A stretch of 64,000 bases of DNA from Microbulbifer aggregans (lineage in GTDB: Bacteria; Pseudomonadota; Gammaproteobacteria; Pseudomonadales; Cellvibrionaceae): positions 3,007,501-3,071,500 of the forward strand of contig NZ_CP014143.1 in assembly GCF_001750105.1 (NCBI RefSeq). Reading direction: 5' to 3'. Of this stretch, positions 16,646 through 24,838 are shown one piece after another. The translations under genes were made by a program, and so were the position numbers. Within the stretch, counting starts at the first letter, position 1, and each line of letters starts with the position of its first letter. The notes below the pieces were generated by a model, which made no database searches, was not told where the DNA came from, and was given only the letters and a program-made list of their open reading frames with translations.

Positions 16646-17053
16646 TCACCCCACATGCATGACCACGCGCCGCCGGCCGGCGTGATGTCGATGCTCCCAC
16701 AAATAGAGCCCCTGCCAGGTGCCAAGCAGCATGCGCCCGTTTTGCACCGGTATGGAGAGGCTGGTTGCGGTCAGCGCTGCCTTGATGTGGGCCGGCATAT
16801 CGTCCGGGCCTTCGAGCGTGTGGGTGTAAAGGGAGTCGTTTTCCGGCACCAGGCGGTTCAGCCAGTTTTCCAGGTCGTGGCGCGCCGACGGGTCGGCATT
16901 CTCCTGAATCAAAAGGCTGGCGGAGGTGTGCTGGATAAACAGGGTACAGAGTCCCTCTCCGACTCCCTGGCCCGCCAGCCACTCGGCCGCCCGGTCAGTG
17001 AATTCGTGCAGCCCCTGCCCGCGCACTACTATTTCGATTTGCCCTACCGGCAT
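16646..17053 (-). CDS. YjbQ family protein (UPF0047)
   Basis: This 135-residue protein belongs to the YjbQ/UPF0047 family, some members of which show secondary thiamine-phosphate synthase activity; the true role is uncertain. Conserved blocks are GLCTLFIQHTSASLLIQENADPSARHDLENWL and the C-terminal GTWQGLYLWEHRHHAGRRRVV, whose His and Glu residues make the presumed metal site. Start ATG 17053 is supported by AGGAGG just upstream; a longer in-frame start at 17089 lacks that support. It converges on tusE with 11 bases between the stops. Confidence 0.9.
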   Translation of the reverse strand: MPVGQIEIVVRGQGLHEFTDRAAEWLAGQGVGEGLCTLFIQHTSASLLIQENADPSARHDLENWLNRLVPENDSLYTHTLEGPDDMPAHIKAALTATSLSIPVQNGRMLLGTWQGLYLWEHRHHAGRRRVVMHVG

Positions 17054-17129
17054 TGCCAACCTCCTGTGCGCGCCTGAGCCTTTGAGCAAGCAGCGCGCAT
17101 CTGCGTTATACGGAAACGGCCTGGGCCGC

Positions 17130-17135
17130 TATAAT
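17130..17135 (+). promoter_or_regulatory. Probable -10 element of trmA
   Basis: A consensus TATAAT lies 36 bases before the trmA start codon. The region 16-18 bases upstream has no good -35 match, so only the -10 is called. Confidence 0.45.
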
Positions 17136-17170
17136 CCGCGCCCGCCCGCAAACCGAGACTGGACGCTTCT

Positions 17171-18259
17171 ATGGCTCTACATCGAGTAAACACCGACGAT
17201 TACCGTGAACAGCTCGCACAGAAGGCGGAGCGCCTGCGTGAAGCCTATAGCCGCTATACAGACCTCGATCCGGAGGTGTTCCCCTCCCCGCCCATTCATT
17301 ACCGGTTGCGGGCCGAGTTCAAGGTCTGGCACGAGCAGGGCCGCGCCCACTACGCCATGTACCGTCAGGGCGAGTACAAGAAGCCATTCATCATCGACGA
17401 GTTTACCGTCGGGTCGGAGCTGATCAACCAGCTGATGCCGCAGGTGCTTGCAGCGGTCAATGAAAGCGAGACGTTAAAGAAGCGGCTGTTCTCGGCGGAG
17501 TTTCTCACCACCCTCAGCGGCGACGCACTGATCACGCTGATCTACCACAAGAAACTGGATGAGCAGTGGGAGGCGGAAGCGCGGGCGCTGCAGGAAAAGC
17601 TGGGGTTCCCGATCCTGGGTCGCTCACGCAAGCAAAAGGTCGTGCTCGACAGAGACTATGTCACCGAGCAGCTGGAGATCGGCGCACGAACCTATCAGTA
17701 CAAGCAGGTGGAAGGCAGTTTTACCCAACCGAACGGCGAGATATGCCGTGCCATGATCGGCTGGGCCAAGGATGTATGCCGGGAGGCGAGCGGTGACCTG
17801 CTGGAGCTCTATTGCGGCAACGGTAATTTCACCATTCCCCTGGCTGAGCATTTCCGCAGGGTGCTTGCCACTGAAATTTCCAAGGTTTCGGTCAATTCTG
17901 CCCAGGAAAACATCCGCGCGAACGGCGTCGACAATCTGGAAATCGTGCGCCTATCCAGCGAGGAATTTACCCAGGCGATCGACAAGGTGCGGCCATTCCG
18001 CAGGCTCAAGGGTATCGACCTCGACAGCTATGATTTCTCCACCGTGCTGGTGGATCCACCCCGGGCCGGCCTCGACCCGGATACCTGCGCCATGGTGGCC
18101 CGCTTTCCGCGGATTCTCTATATCTCCTGCAACCCGGAGACACAGCTGGAAAACCTGGCTGAGCTCTGCAAGACGCATCGGATCGAGCGCTTCGCGCTGT
18201 TTGACCAGTTTCCCTATACGGACCATACCGAGTCGGGTCTGCTGCTGGTGAGGAAGTAG
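17171..18259 (+). CDS. trmA: tRNA (uracil-5-)-methyltransferase TrmA
   Basis: TrmA uses S-adenosylmethionine to make 5-methyluridine at position 54 in the T-loop of tRNAs. The 362-residue length matches E. coli TrmA (366). The RNA-binding N-terminal region includes PIHYRLRAEFKVWHEQGRAHYAMY. The SAM-binding motif LELYCGNGNFTIPLAEHF begins near residue 211, DPPRAGLDPDT is at about 298, and the catalytic nucleophile is the Cys of YISCNPETQLENL at about 320. No Fe-S cluster motif typical of RlmC/RlmD is present at the N-terminus, which supports TrmA rather than an rRNA methyltransferase. Confidence 0.95.
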   Translation: MALHRVNTDDYREQLAQKAERLREAYSRYTDLDPEVFPSPPIHYRLRAEFKVWHEQGRAHYAMYRQGEYKKPFIIDEFTVGSELINQLMPQVLAAVNESETLKKRLFSAEFLTTLSGDALITLIYHKKLDEQWEAEARALQEKLGFPILGRSRKQKVVLDRDYVTEQLEIGARTYQYKQVEGSFTQPNGEICRAMIGWAKDVCREASGDLLELYCGNGNFTIPLAEHFRRVLATEISKVSVNSAQENIRANGVDNLEIVRLSSEEFTQAIDKVRPFRRLKGIDLDSYDFSTVLVDPPRAGLDPDTCAMVARFPRILYISCNPETQLENLAELCKTHRIERFALFDQFPYTDHTESGLLLVRK

Positions 18260-18341
18260 CGCCAGAGCGCTAGCTCGGTAGCACGCTTGCGTGTCCGGGC
18301 CAGCGCTCTCGAGCTGGCACGGGCGCAAAACCTGGCGCTGT

Positions 18342-18806
18342 TTAAAAGCTCCGACCGAGAATACGGCGGGCGGCATCCAGGGCGAAATCCCGGTATTCCA
18401 TCTCCAGCTTCGCCATCTCCTTCTCGAACTCGAATTGCTGCTTGCGGGACAGGGCTTTCCAGTCTTTCAGAATGGGAATGTGACTGGCCTTGTCGGCAAC
18501 GGTGTAGAAGACCACGAACTCCTCGCGCACACTGTCACCCACCTGAAGTGCGTCCAACAGCACGCGCAGCCGAATAGAGGCTTCCGTCAGACCGACCCCC
18601 TCATCCAGCAGGGTGCGGGCAATGATCTGGACGCTGTCATTGACCCGCTGGCGCTGCGCTTCCGCGGCCTGCTCCAGCTCTTCGAGCTGACGGGCCTGTT
18701 GACGCTGCTGAACCTGCAGCTTGCGCAGATAGAAGCCCGCAGTAACGGCGAGAGCAAAAATGACCAGCGCAGCCAGAATCAGCAACCAGACTGGGAATTG
18801 GGACAT
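18342..18806 (-). CDS. DUF2489-domain protein
   Basis: The 154-residue protein starts with one transmembrane helix (residues 6-26), followed by a Gln/Glu/Arg-rich coiled coil (about 28-60) and a compact helical domain with EGVGLTEASIRLRVLLDAL and FYTVADKASHIPILKDWKALSRKQQFEFEKEM. The last part matches what I recall of the DUF2489 family, conserved in gammaproteobacteria and without known function. It is probably anchored in the inner membrane with a cytoplasmic domain. It lies 15 bases downstream of the AEC carrier gene and may be co-transcribed with it and rmuC. Confidence 0.75.
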   Translation of the reverse strand: MSQFPVWLLILAALVIFALAVTAGFYLRKLQVQQRQQARQLEELEQAAEAQRQRVNDSVQIIARTLLDEGVGLTEASIRLRVLLDALQVGDSVREEFVVFYTVADKASHIPILKDWKALSRKQQFEFEKEMAKLEMEYRDFALDAARRILGRSF

Positions 18807-18821
18807 AGCGGAACCTACTAG

Positions 18822-19751
18822 CTAGACAACAGAATTCAACAGCGCCAGACCGACACTGGCGGTAACAACGGACAGCAGCGTGCTGAGGGCGACAATGTTT
18901 GCGGCCAGCTGGCTGTTGCCGCCCATCGCGCGCGCCATGATAAACGAAACCGTGGCCGTCGGCGCTGCGGCCATCAGGAAAAGTACCCCCATGGATTGCG
19001 CGGGCAAATCCAGCAGCCAACCAAACGCAAGTAATACAACCGGCACGATCAATAGCTTGAACGCGGATGCCCCGAAGGCGGAAAGCGAACTGCGACGGAG
19101 CAGACTGAAGTCCAGGCTGGCACCAATACAGAGCAGTGCCAGCGGCAAGGTGATTGAAGCGAGATAGTCTCCGGTCTGCAGCAGCATGGCGGGAAATACC
19201 AGCTCAAGCTGTCTGGCCAGCAATGCCATGACAATCGCGATAATAAGGGGATTCTGGGCGATATCTTTGAGGAGGCGGCGCCAATGAAAAGCCTGGCTCT
19301 GGCTGTACGCGGCAAACAAAGACACGGCCGCGAGGTTGTATATCATCGTCACCACGGCCATCAGCAGGGCCGCCTGAGCCAAGCCAGTATTCCCATACGC
19401 CTTGGCCGCCCAGGCCAGGCCGATGATCCCCAGGTTGCCCCGGAACGCCCCCTGTATAAATGCGCTGCGATCCCCATATTCCAGGGGACGCGCCATCAGC
19501 CACGCCAATGGCAGCGATACCAGCGTTCCCAGCGTTGCCGCCAGCAATAGCGGCCACTCGTCCGCCAATGCCGATTCCGCGTTGAAGATTTTAATAAACA
19601 GCAGTACCGGCAGCGTGATCAGAAACACCAGCCGCGACGCATCGTCGACGAACGACTCACTGAGCAGACCGGCACGGGCGAGCCCGTAGCCGATCAGCAG
19701 AGTCAGAAAGATCGGGCCGGTAACGGAGAGCGCAAAGGCGAAAGTCTCCAC
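18822..19751 (-). CDS. AEC-family transporter
   Basis: This 309-residue polytopic membrane protein (about ten helices) belongs to the auxin efflux carrier family, whose bacterial members export or exchange organic acids such as malate or malonate. Family features are the broken helices with LVFLITLPVLLFIKIFN near the N-terminus, FRGNLGIIGLAWAAKAYGN around residues 104-122 and AAAPTATVSFIMARAMGGN near 263-281. The start is GTG 19751, overlapping the rmuC TAG stop by one base, so translational coupling to rmuC is likely. No substrate can be read from sequence. Confidence 0.85.
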   Translation of the reverse strand: METFAFALSVTGPIFLTLLIGYGLARAGLLSESFVDDASRLVFLITLPVLLFIKIFNAESALADEWPLLLAATLGTLVSLPLAWLMARPLEYGDRSAFIQGAFRGNLGIIGLAWAAKAYGNTGLAQAALLMAVVTMIYNLAAVSLFAAYSQSQAFHWRRLLKDIAQNPLIIAIVMALLARQLELVFPAMLLQTGDYLASITLPLALLCIGASLDFSLLRRSSLSAFGASAFKLLIVPVVLLAFGWLLDLPAQSMGVLFLMAAAPTATVSFIMARAMGGNSQLAANIVALSTLLSVVTASVGLALLNSVV

Positions 19752-21133
19752 TAGGCTTCTTCGCTCTCCTCTGCGGGCTCCGGTTCCGGCAGTGCCGCTT
19801 TGTGATTTTCGCTTGCCTTGTCACGCAGGTCGGCATCCAGCTGGCGACGGGTCTTGGCACCCAGCTTGCGCAGGCTGTCGATGCGCTTCACCGCGTTGCC
19901 ACGGCCAGTGGCCAGGCGCTTGTAGGTCTGCTCGTAAGCTTCCTCCGCCTGACGGATACGGTTACCCAGCTCATCGAGGGATTCCAGTACCATGGCAAAT
20001 TGATCGTGCAGTTTGCCCGCTTCAGCGGCGATCTTTTCTGCGTTCTTGTTCTGTTTTTCGTAACGCCAGATGTTTTCCACCGTACGCAGCGTAGCCATCA
20101 AGGTAGTCGGACTGACCAGCACGATGTGCTTGTCGTAGGCATCGCGGAACAGGCCCGGATCCGCCTGCATTGCCAACATATACGCGGCCTCGATGGGCAC
20201 GAAGATGAACACGAAGTCCAGTGTCCGTACCCCCTCCAGCTGCTCATACGCTTTTTTGTTCAGGCCGGCGATATGGGCGCGAAGGGAATTCACATGTTGC
20301 TTCAGGGCCTGTTCCCGCTCCTCGTCCGTTTCGGCGGAACAGTAGCGCTCGTAGTCCACCAGTGAGACCTTCGAGTCGATGATGAGGTCCTTGTTCTCGG
20401 GCAGACGCACGATGACGTCCGGCTGGCGCCGCCGACCATCACTGGAAAAGCTCACCTGGGTGTCGTACTCCCTGCCCCGCTGCAGTCCGGATTCCTCGAG
20501 CAGGCGCTCCAGCACGACCTCGCCCCAATTGCCCTGCACTTTGCGATCCCCTTTCAGGGCCGACGTCAGGTTAAGGGCTTCATCACTGATGCGCTGGGTC
20601 TGCTCACGGAGCGCCTTGATCTGGCCGAGCAGGCTGTTGCGCTCGGCATTTTCCCGGTCATAGACGTGTTCGACACGCTTGCGGAAATCGCCGAGCTGGC
20701 GCTCGAGCGGATCGAGGCTCTTGCGCAGGCTGTCCTCGCTGCGCCGGGTGAAGGCCTGCTGCTTTTCCTCAAAAATCCGGTTGGCGAGGTTCTCAAACTG
20801 CTCTGCCATCGACTTGCGGGTCTGCTCCAGCAGCTGGCGCTGCTCCACCAGTGCCGCCTCACTTTTTTCGACCAGCACTTCGCTACGAGTCAGCCTCTGC
20901 ACCTTATCGGCGAGCTCGGCCCTCACGCCCTGCAGCTCCGCCGAGACCGCCATCTCGCGCTCCCGGCTGCTTTCGAGGCGGGCCAGGGTCACACCCAGCT
21001 CGGCGCGACACTCATCCAGCCGCCGGCCCAGACTGACCCGGGCCAGTGCTGCGGTTGCGACCAGCGCACACAGGAGCACCAGGGCCGCTACCAGCGCCAG
21101 CTCCATGGTGATCTGCAGGGGGAAATACTCCAT
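19751..21133 (-). CDS. rmuC: DNA recombination protein RmuC
   Basis: RmuC limits recombination at inverted repeats and carries a nuclease-like core. The product has 460 residues from ATG 21133. A transmembrane helix (residues 10-32) anchors it, a long coiled coil spans roughly 35-190, and the conserved core follows: VQGNWGEVVLERLLEESGLQRGREYDTQ, RRQPDVIVRLPENKDLIIDSKVSLVDYERY, FVFIFVPIEAAYMLAMQ and VSPTTLMATLRTVENIWRYEKQNKNA. The frame stays open to 21238, but that start would overlap the divergent murI gene and add a non-family extension. An acidic tail ends the protein. Confidence 0.92.
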   Translation of the reverse strand: MEYFPLQITMELALVAALVLLCALVATAALARVSLGRRLDECRAELGVTLARLESSREREMAVSAELQGVRAELADKVQRLTRSEVLVEKSEAALVEQRQLLEQTRKSMAEQFENLANRIFEEKQQAFTRRSEDSLRKSLDPLERQLGDFRKRVEHVYDRENAERNSLLGQIKALREQTQRISDEALNLTSALKGDRKVQGNWGEVVLERLLEESGLQRGREYDTQVSFSSDGRRRQPDVIVRLPENKDLIIDSKVSLVDYERYCSAETDEEREQALKQHVNSLRAHIAGLNKKAYEQLEGVRTLDFVFIFVPIEAAYMLAMQADPGLFRDAYDKHIVLVSPTTLMATLRTVENIWRYEKQNKNAEKIAAEAGKLHDQFAMVLESLDELGNRIRQAEEAYEQTYKRLATGRGNAVKRIDSLRKLGAKTRRQLDADLRDKASENHKAALPEPEPAEESEEA

Positions 21134-21222
21134 AACTTTTCTCTTCTGCAATCCCTCCGCGGCAGCGCCTGGCGGCCTCAAACGGGCGGGATTTTGATAT
21201 CCTTTCCGCAGATCAACTGCGG

Positions 21223-22080
21223 GTGGTGAGTTTGACAAGCGGGCATTCTAACAAGGGCCGGAATCCGGCCCCAAGTGCACTGATCTTTGACTCCGGTGTC
21301 GGTGCGATCAGCATCGCCCGTGAGATACGCCAGCTGTTACCCGGGCTCACCCTCCACTTTGGGGTGGACAATGGCTTTTTCCCTTACGGGGACAAGACCG
21401 AGGAGGCGCTTCGCCCTCGCATTGTGGGGTGTGCCACGGCGATGATGGAGCGATGCGGAGCCGATATCCTCGTCGTCGGCTGTAATACCGCCAGCACCCT
21501 CGCCCTGCCCTCCCTGCGCGAGAAACTCTCACAACCGGTCGTGGGGGTGGTGCCTGCGGTGAAGCCCGCCGCCGCCGCCAGCCACACCGGCACCATCGCC
21601 CTCATCGCCACAGAGGGCACGGTCAACCGGCACTACACCCGCGACCTGATCAGCGAATTTGCCAACGGTGCCAATGTCATCAACGTCCCGGCACCGGAAC
21701 TGGTCCGCCTCGCCGAGGCCAAGCTGAGGGGCGAAGCGGTCACCGAAGAGCAACTGGCACCGGTCATCGCCCGTATTTTCGACGCCCCGGGTGGTGAACT
21801 TGTCGACACTGCCGTACTGGCCTGCACGCATTTCCCGCTGCTCCGCGAGGAACTTGCCCGATCAGCCCCAAGGCCGGTGGCGTGGCTGGACTCCGGCGCA
21901 GCCATCGCCCGGCGGGTGCAGTGGTGGCTCGAACAACTGCAGTTGGCACAACCCGCGACACCGGGACACGGCAAACTGATGTGCACCGCCACAGACGAAC
22001 AGGGCAGGATTGCCGCGGCTTTCCGCGAGTTCCCCCTGCAGGAAGTCGTGGATGTCGTGAGCCCCGCAGGCCAAGAATAA
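21223..22080 (+). CDS. murI: Glutamate racemase
   Basis: MurI interconverts L- and D-glutamate to supply peptidoglycan synthesis. The 285-residue product has both catalytic cysteines: Cys87 in VVGCNTASTLALP and Cys201 in LACTHFPLL. Also present are the N-terminal IFDSGVGAISIAREI and FFPYGDKTEEAL motifs. The typical FDSGVGGLS reads FDSGVGAIS here, a mild deviation. The start is GTG, either 21223 or the adjacent GTG 21226; an N-terminal extension of about 17 residues precedes the family start. It diverges from rmuC with 89 bases between start codons. Confidence 0.93.
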   Translation: MVSLTSGHSNKGRNPAPSALIFDSGVGAISIAREIRQLLPGLTLHFGVDNGFFPYGDKTEEALRPRIVGCATAMMERCGADILVVGCNTASTLALPSLREKLSQPVVGVVPAVKPAAAASHTGTIALIATEGTVNRHYTRDLISEFANGANVINVPAPELVRLAEAKLRGEAVTEEQLAPVIARIFDAPGGELVDTAVLACTHFPLLREELARSAPRPVAWLDSGAAIARRVQWWLEQLQLAQPATPGHGKLMCTATDEQGRIAAAFREFPLQEVVDVVSPAGQE

Positions 22081-22111
22081 CAACCATTACCAGAACCCCC
22101 TGGGAGATCCC

Positions 22112-24838
22112 ATGCTGCAACCGGCATTTGCCGCCCTCGACATCCTTGCCCGACTGCCCGAGAACAGTTTGCTGCTGACACCCAACAACCGGCTGCGCAA
22201 TCGCTGCCAGCAGGTTTATGCCTATCACCAGGGCGAGCGCGGCAACTGGGCGCCGCCACCGGTGGAGTCGTTAAGGGGGTGGCTGGATTCGGTATGGGTC
22301 CGGCTTCAGCAATCGGGCTGGGCACCGGCCTGGAAACCGGTGCTGAACGCAGAACAGCGGCAATTGCTCTGGCAACGTGCTCTCGACCAGACCCTGGAAC
22401 GTCAATTGCTGAACAGCCAGCAGCTCTGCCGGGATGCGGATACGGCACTGTCCCAGCTGTTCCAGTGGCGACTGTTGGATGACCTGGACGATCTCGACGC
22501 TGTGATTACGGCGCCGCTGGAGCAGTTCGCCCTGTCGCGGGCGGAATATCCACTGTTTGAACTCATCGACGCTTTCAACCGGGAACTGAAAGCCCAGGAC
22601 GCAATCACACCGGACCAGCGGGATTTACTGGTGGCGGAAGCGTTCCGTTCCGGAGTTATTGAGCCGCTCAAGGAAATCCATCTGGCAGGGTTTGCGCAGT
22701 TGCCCCCCATCTTCCGGCATATTATCGAGCAGGCCTGCGCTGAGGTCGTCGAGCACCAGCAGCTCCACAGGGCCGGTTCCCGGGCGATCGCTTCATGTCC
22801 TGACCTGGAAAGTGAGCTTTATCAGGCGGCCCGCTGGTGCGCAAAATTGCTGGAAGAAGATCCCCACACCAGTATCGGCATCGTGGTGAACAACCTCGGC
22901 CAGTGCCGGGACCAGGTGGAGTCTATTTTCGCCCGTGTTCTGGAGCCCCAGGCGCTCGATCCGCGCCAGCCCCGCTACACCCTGCCTTTCAACTTTTCCG
23001 CCGGTACGCCCCTGGCCCAGACGCCCATTGGCGCGGGTGCCCTGCAACTGCTGGAGCTACTGAAGGACGAATGGGCGTATGCCGAGCTTCGCGGTCTTCT
23101 GTTCAGCCCCTTCTGGGGCCTGGCTGTGGCCGGCCAGGAGGACGATGACTCTACGATCGACAGCGAGTTCTGGCTGCGGAGCGCCCTGTTCCGCACCTTG
23201 GAAAAACGCGAGCTGCGCACTGTTCGCGGAGATGTTCTGCGCAGCACCGCAGAAAAACTCGCAACGCGCATCGGCCTGGAGTCTCCGCAACTACCGAGAC
23301 AGCTCGAACTCATCGGCGATCGTGCCAGACGATGGCGGCGGGCGCCCGCGGAAGTCTGGGCCCTGCGATTTTCACAAACGCTGGAAGCGTTGGGCTGGCC
23401 AGGCCCGCGCAACCCGGACAGCCAGGAATACCAGCAGCTCAATCTCTGGGAACAGGCCCTCGAAGACTTCGCCGCGCTGACACCTTTTGCCGGCAGCCTC
23501 ACCCTGATGCAGGCACTCCAACACCTGCGCCGCATCGCCAGCCGGACACCGTTCCAGGCGGAGACCCGCGATGGCCCTGTGCAGATTCTGGGCGTGCTCG
23601 AGGCCGCCGGTCTGTCCTTCGATCACTTGCGCCTGGTCGGTTTTGGCCAGCAGCAGTGGCCGCCGGCGCCGGCGCCCAACCCACTGCTGCCAGTGCAGTG
23701 GCAGAAGCACTGGCAGATGCCCAGGGCCAGCGCAGAGCGGGAACTCGAGCTGGCCCGACAACTGACCAACGACCTGCTCGAAGCCAGCGCAGACGTCGTG
23801 GTGAGTTATGCCCGCGAGGCAGATGGTGTGGAGCAGGCGCTGAGCAGCCTGTTCCCGGACGCCCTCCAGGGCGATGCCTTTGACACTGATCCATTGCACG
23901 AGCACTGGCAGAGCCTGCAGCAAAACGGGGCGCTCGAACGGCAGGCCGACCATCGGTTCCCGCCACTGCAACCGGCGGAGTGCCGGCCCGTGCGCGGTGG
24001 TTCCGGGGTTCTCAAGAACCAGGCTCTGAGCCCGCTGAACGCCCAACTCCATTACCGGCTGGGGGCCACCCGCTTCAACGAGCCGACCCTCGGTCTCAAC
24101 CCGGCCGAACGGGGAAAGCTGGTCCATGAGGCACTGGCCGTATTCTGGCAGCGATGTGGAAACTCGGCGGCACTGGCCGCGCTGGAAGACGAACAGCGCC
24201 GCGACCAGATCAGCAGCGCCGCAGAGTCCGCCATCGAATCCCTCCGGCACCAGCACCGACACCTGCCCCACGGCTTCTGGCTTTTGGAACACCAGCGGCT
24301 GACGCGGCTGCTGGAGCAATGGCTCGAGCTGGAAAAATCACGCCCCGCATTCACGGTTGAAAAAGTCGAGTGGGCCCAGGAAGCTGAGATTGGCGGCCTG
24401 CAGATGCAACTGCGGTTGGACCGTCTCGACACCCTTCCCGATGGCACCCAGCTGGTGATTGACTACAAGACAGGCCAGACCACGGTCAGTGACTGGCTCC
24501 AAGAGCGAGTCCGGGAACCGCAGCTGCCGCTCTACGCGCTCACCCAGCCGGAATCACGCGCTATCGCTTTCGCACAGGTTCGCTGGGGCGACTGTAAGTG
24601 GAAGGGCTCCGGTGACCTGGAACAGCCCATCGACGGGATCAAGGCGGTGGCAGACCTGCAAAAGGATGGGCCATTGACCACCTGGCACGATCTCACCGAA
24701 CACTGGCAACAGAGCCTCACCCAGCTGGCCGAGGAGTACCGCGGCGGGTATGCCAGCCTGAAGTTCGATCGTCCCGCCGATAACAACCGGGATCTGTGGC
24801 CCCTCAACCGCTGGCCGGAAAGAGAGGTGCGGAAGTGA
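22112..24838 (+). CDS. AddB-like PD-(D/E)XK nuclease, recombinational repair
   Basis: The 908-residue protein resembles the AddB-like 'probable DNA repair protein' family found in proteobacteria next to an AddA-like helicase. The N-terminal two thirds are a degenerate helicase-like body (opening LPENSLLLTPNNRLRNRCQQVY) without a Walker A motif. The C-terminal nuclease domain has GLNPAERGKLVHEALAVFWQR (around 660-680) and the core LVIDYKTGQTTVSDW (around 784-798), with Asp and Lys of the PD-(D/E)XK site in IDYKTG. No obvious Cys quartet for the AddB Fe-S cluster is seen. Its TGA overlaps the GTG of the next gene by 4 bases, so the two proteins are made together. Confidence 0.85.
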   Translation: MLQPAFAALDILARLPENSLLLTPNNRLRNRCQQVYAYHQGERGNWAPPPVESLRGWLDSVWVRLQQSGWAPAWKPVLNAEQRQLLWQRALDQTLERQLLNSQQLCRDADTALSQLFQWRLLDDLDDLDAVITAPLEQFALSRAEYPLFELIDAFNRELKAQDAITPDQRDLLVAEAFRSGVIEPLKEIHLAGFAQLPPIFRHIIEQACAEVVEHQQLHRAGSRAIASCPDLESELYQAARWCAKLLEEDPHTSIGIVVNNLGQCRDQVESIFARVLEPQALDPRQPRYTLPFNFSAGTPLAQTPIGAGALQLLELLKDEWAYAELRGLLFSPFWGLAVAGQEDDDSTIDSEFWLRSALFRTLEKRELRTVRGDVLRSTAEKLATRIGLESPQLPRQLELIGDRARRWRRAPAEVWALRFSQTLEALGWPGPRNPDSQEYQQLNLWEQALEDFAALTPFAGSLTLMQALQHLRRIASRTPFQAETRDGPVQILGVLEAAGLSFDHLRLVGFGQQQWPPAPAPNPLLPVQWQKHWQMPRASAERELELARQLTNDLLEASADVVVSYAREADGVEQALSSLFPDALQGDAFDTDPLHEHWQSLQQNGALERQADHRFPPLQPAECRPVRGGSGVLKNQALSPLNAQLHYRLGATRFNEPTLGLNPAERGKLVHEALAVFWQRCGNSAALAALEDEQRRDQISSAAESAIESLRHQHRHLPHGFWLLEHQRLTRLLEQWLELEKSRPAFTVEKVEWAQEAEIGGLQMQLRLDRLDTLPDGTQLVIDYKTGQTTVSDWLQERVREPQLPLYALTQPESRAIAFAQVRWGDCKWKGSGDLEQPIDGIKAVADLQKDGPLTTWHDLTEHWQQSLTQLAEEYRGGYASLKFDRPADNNRDLWPLNRWPEREVRK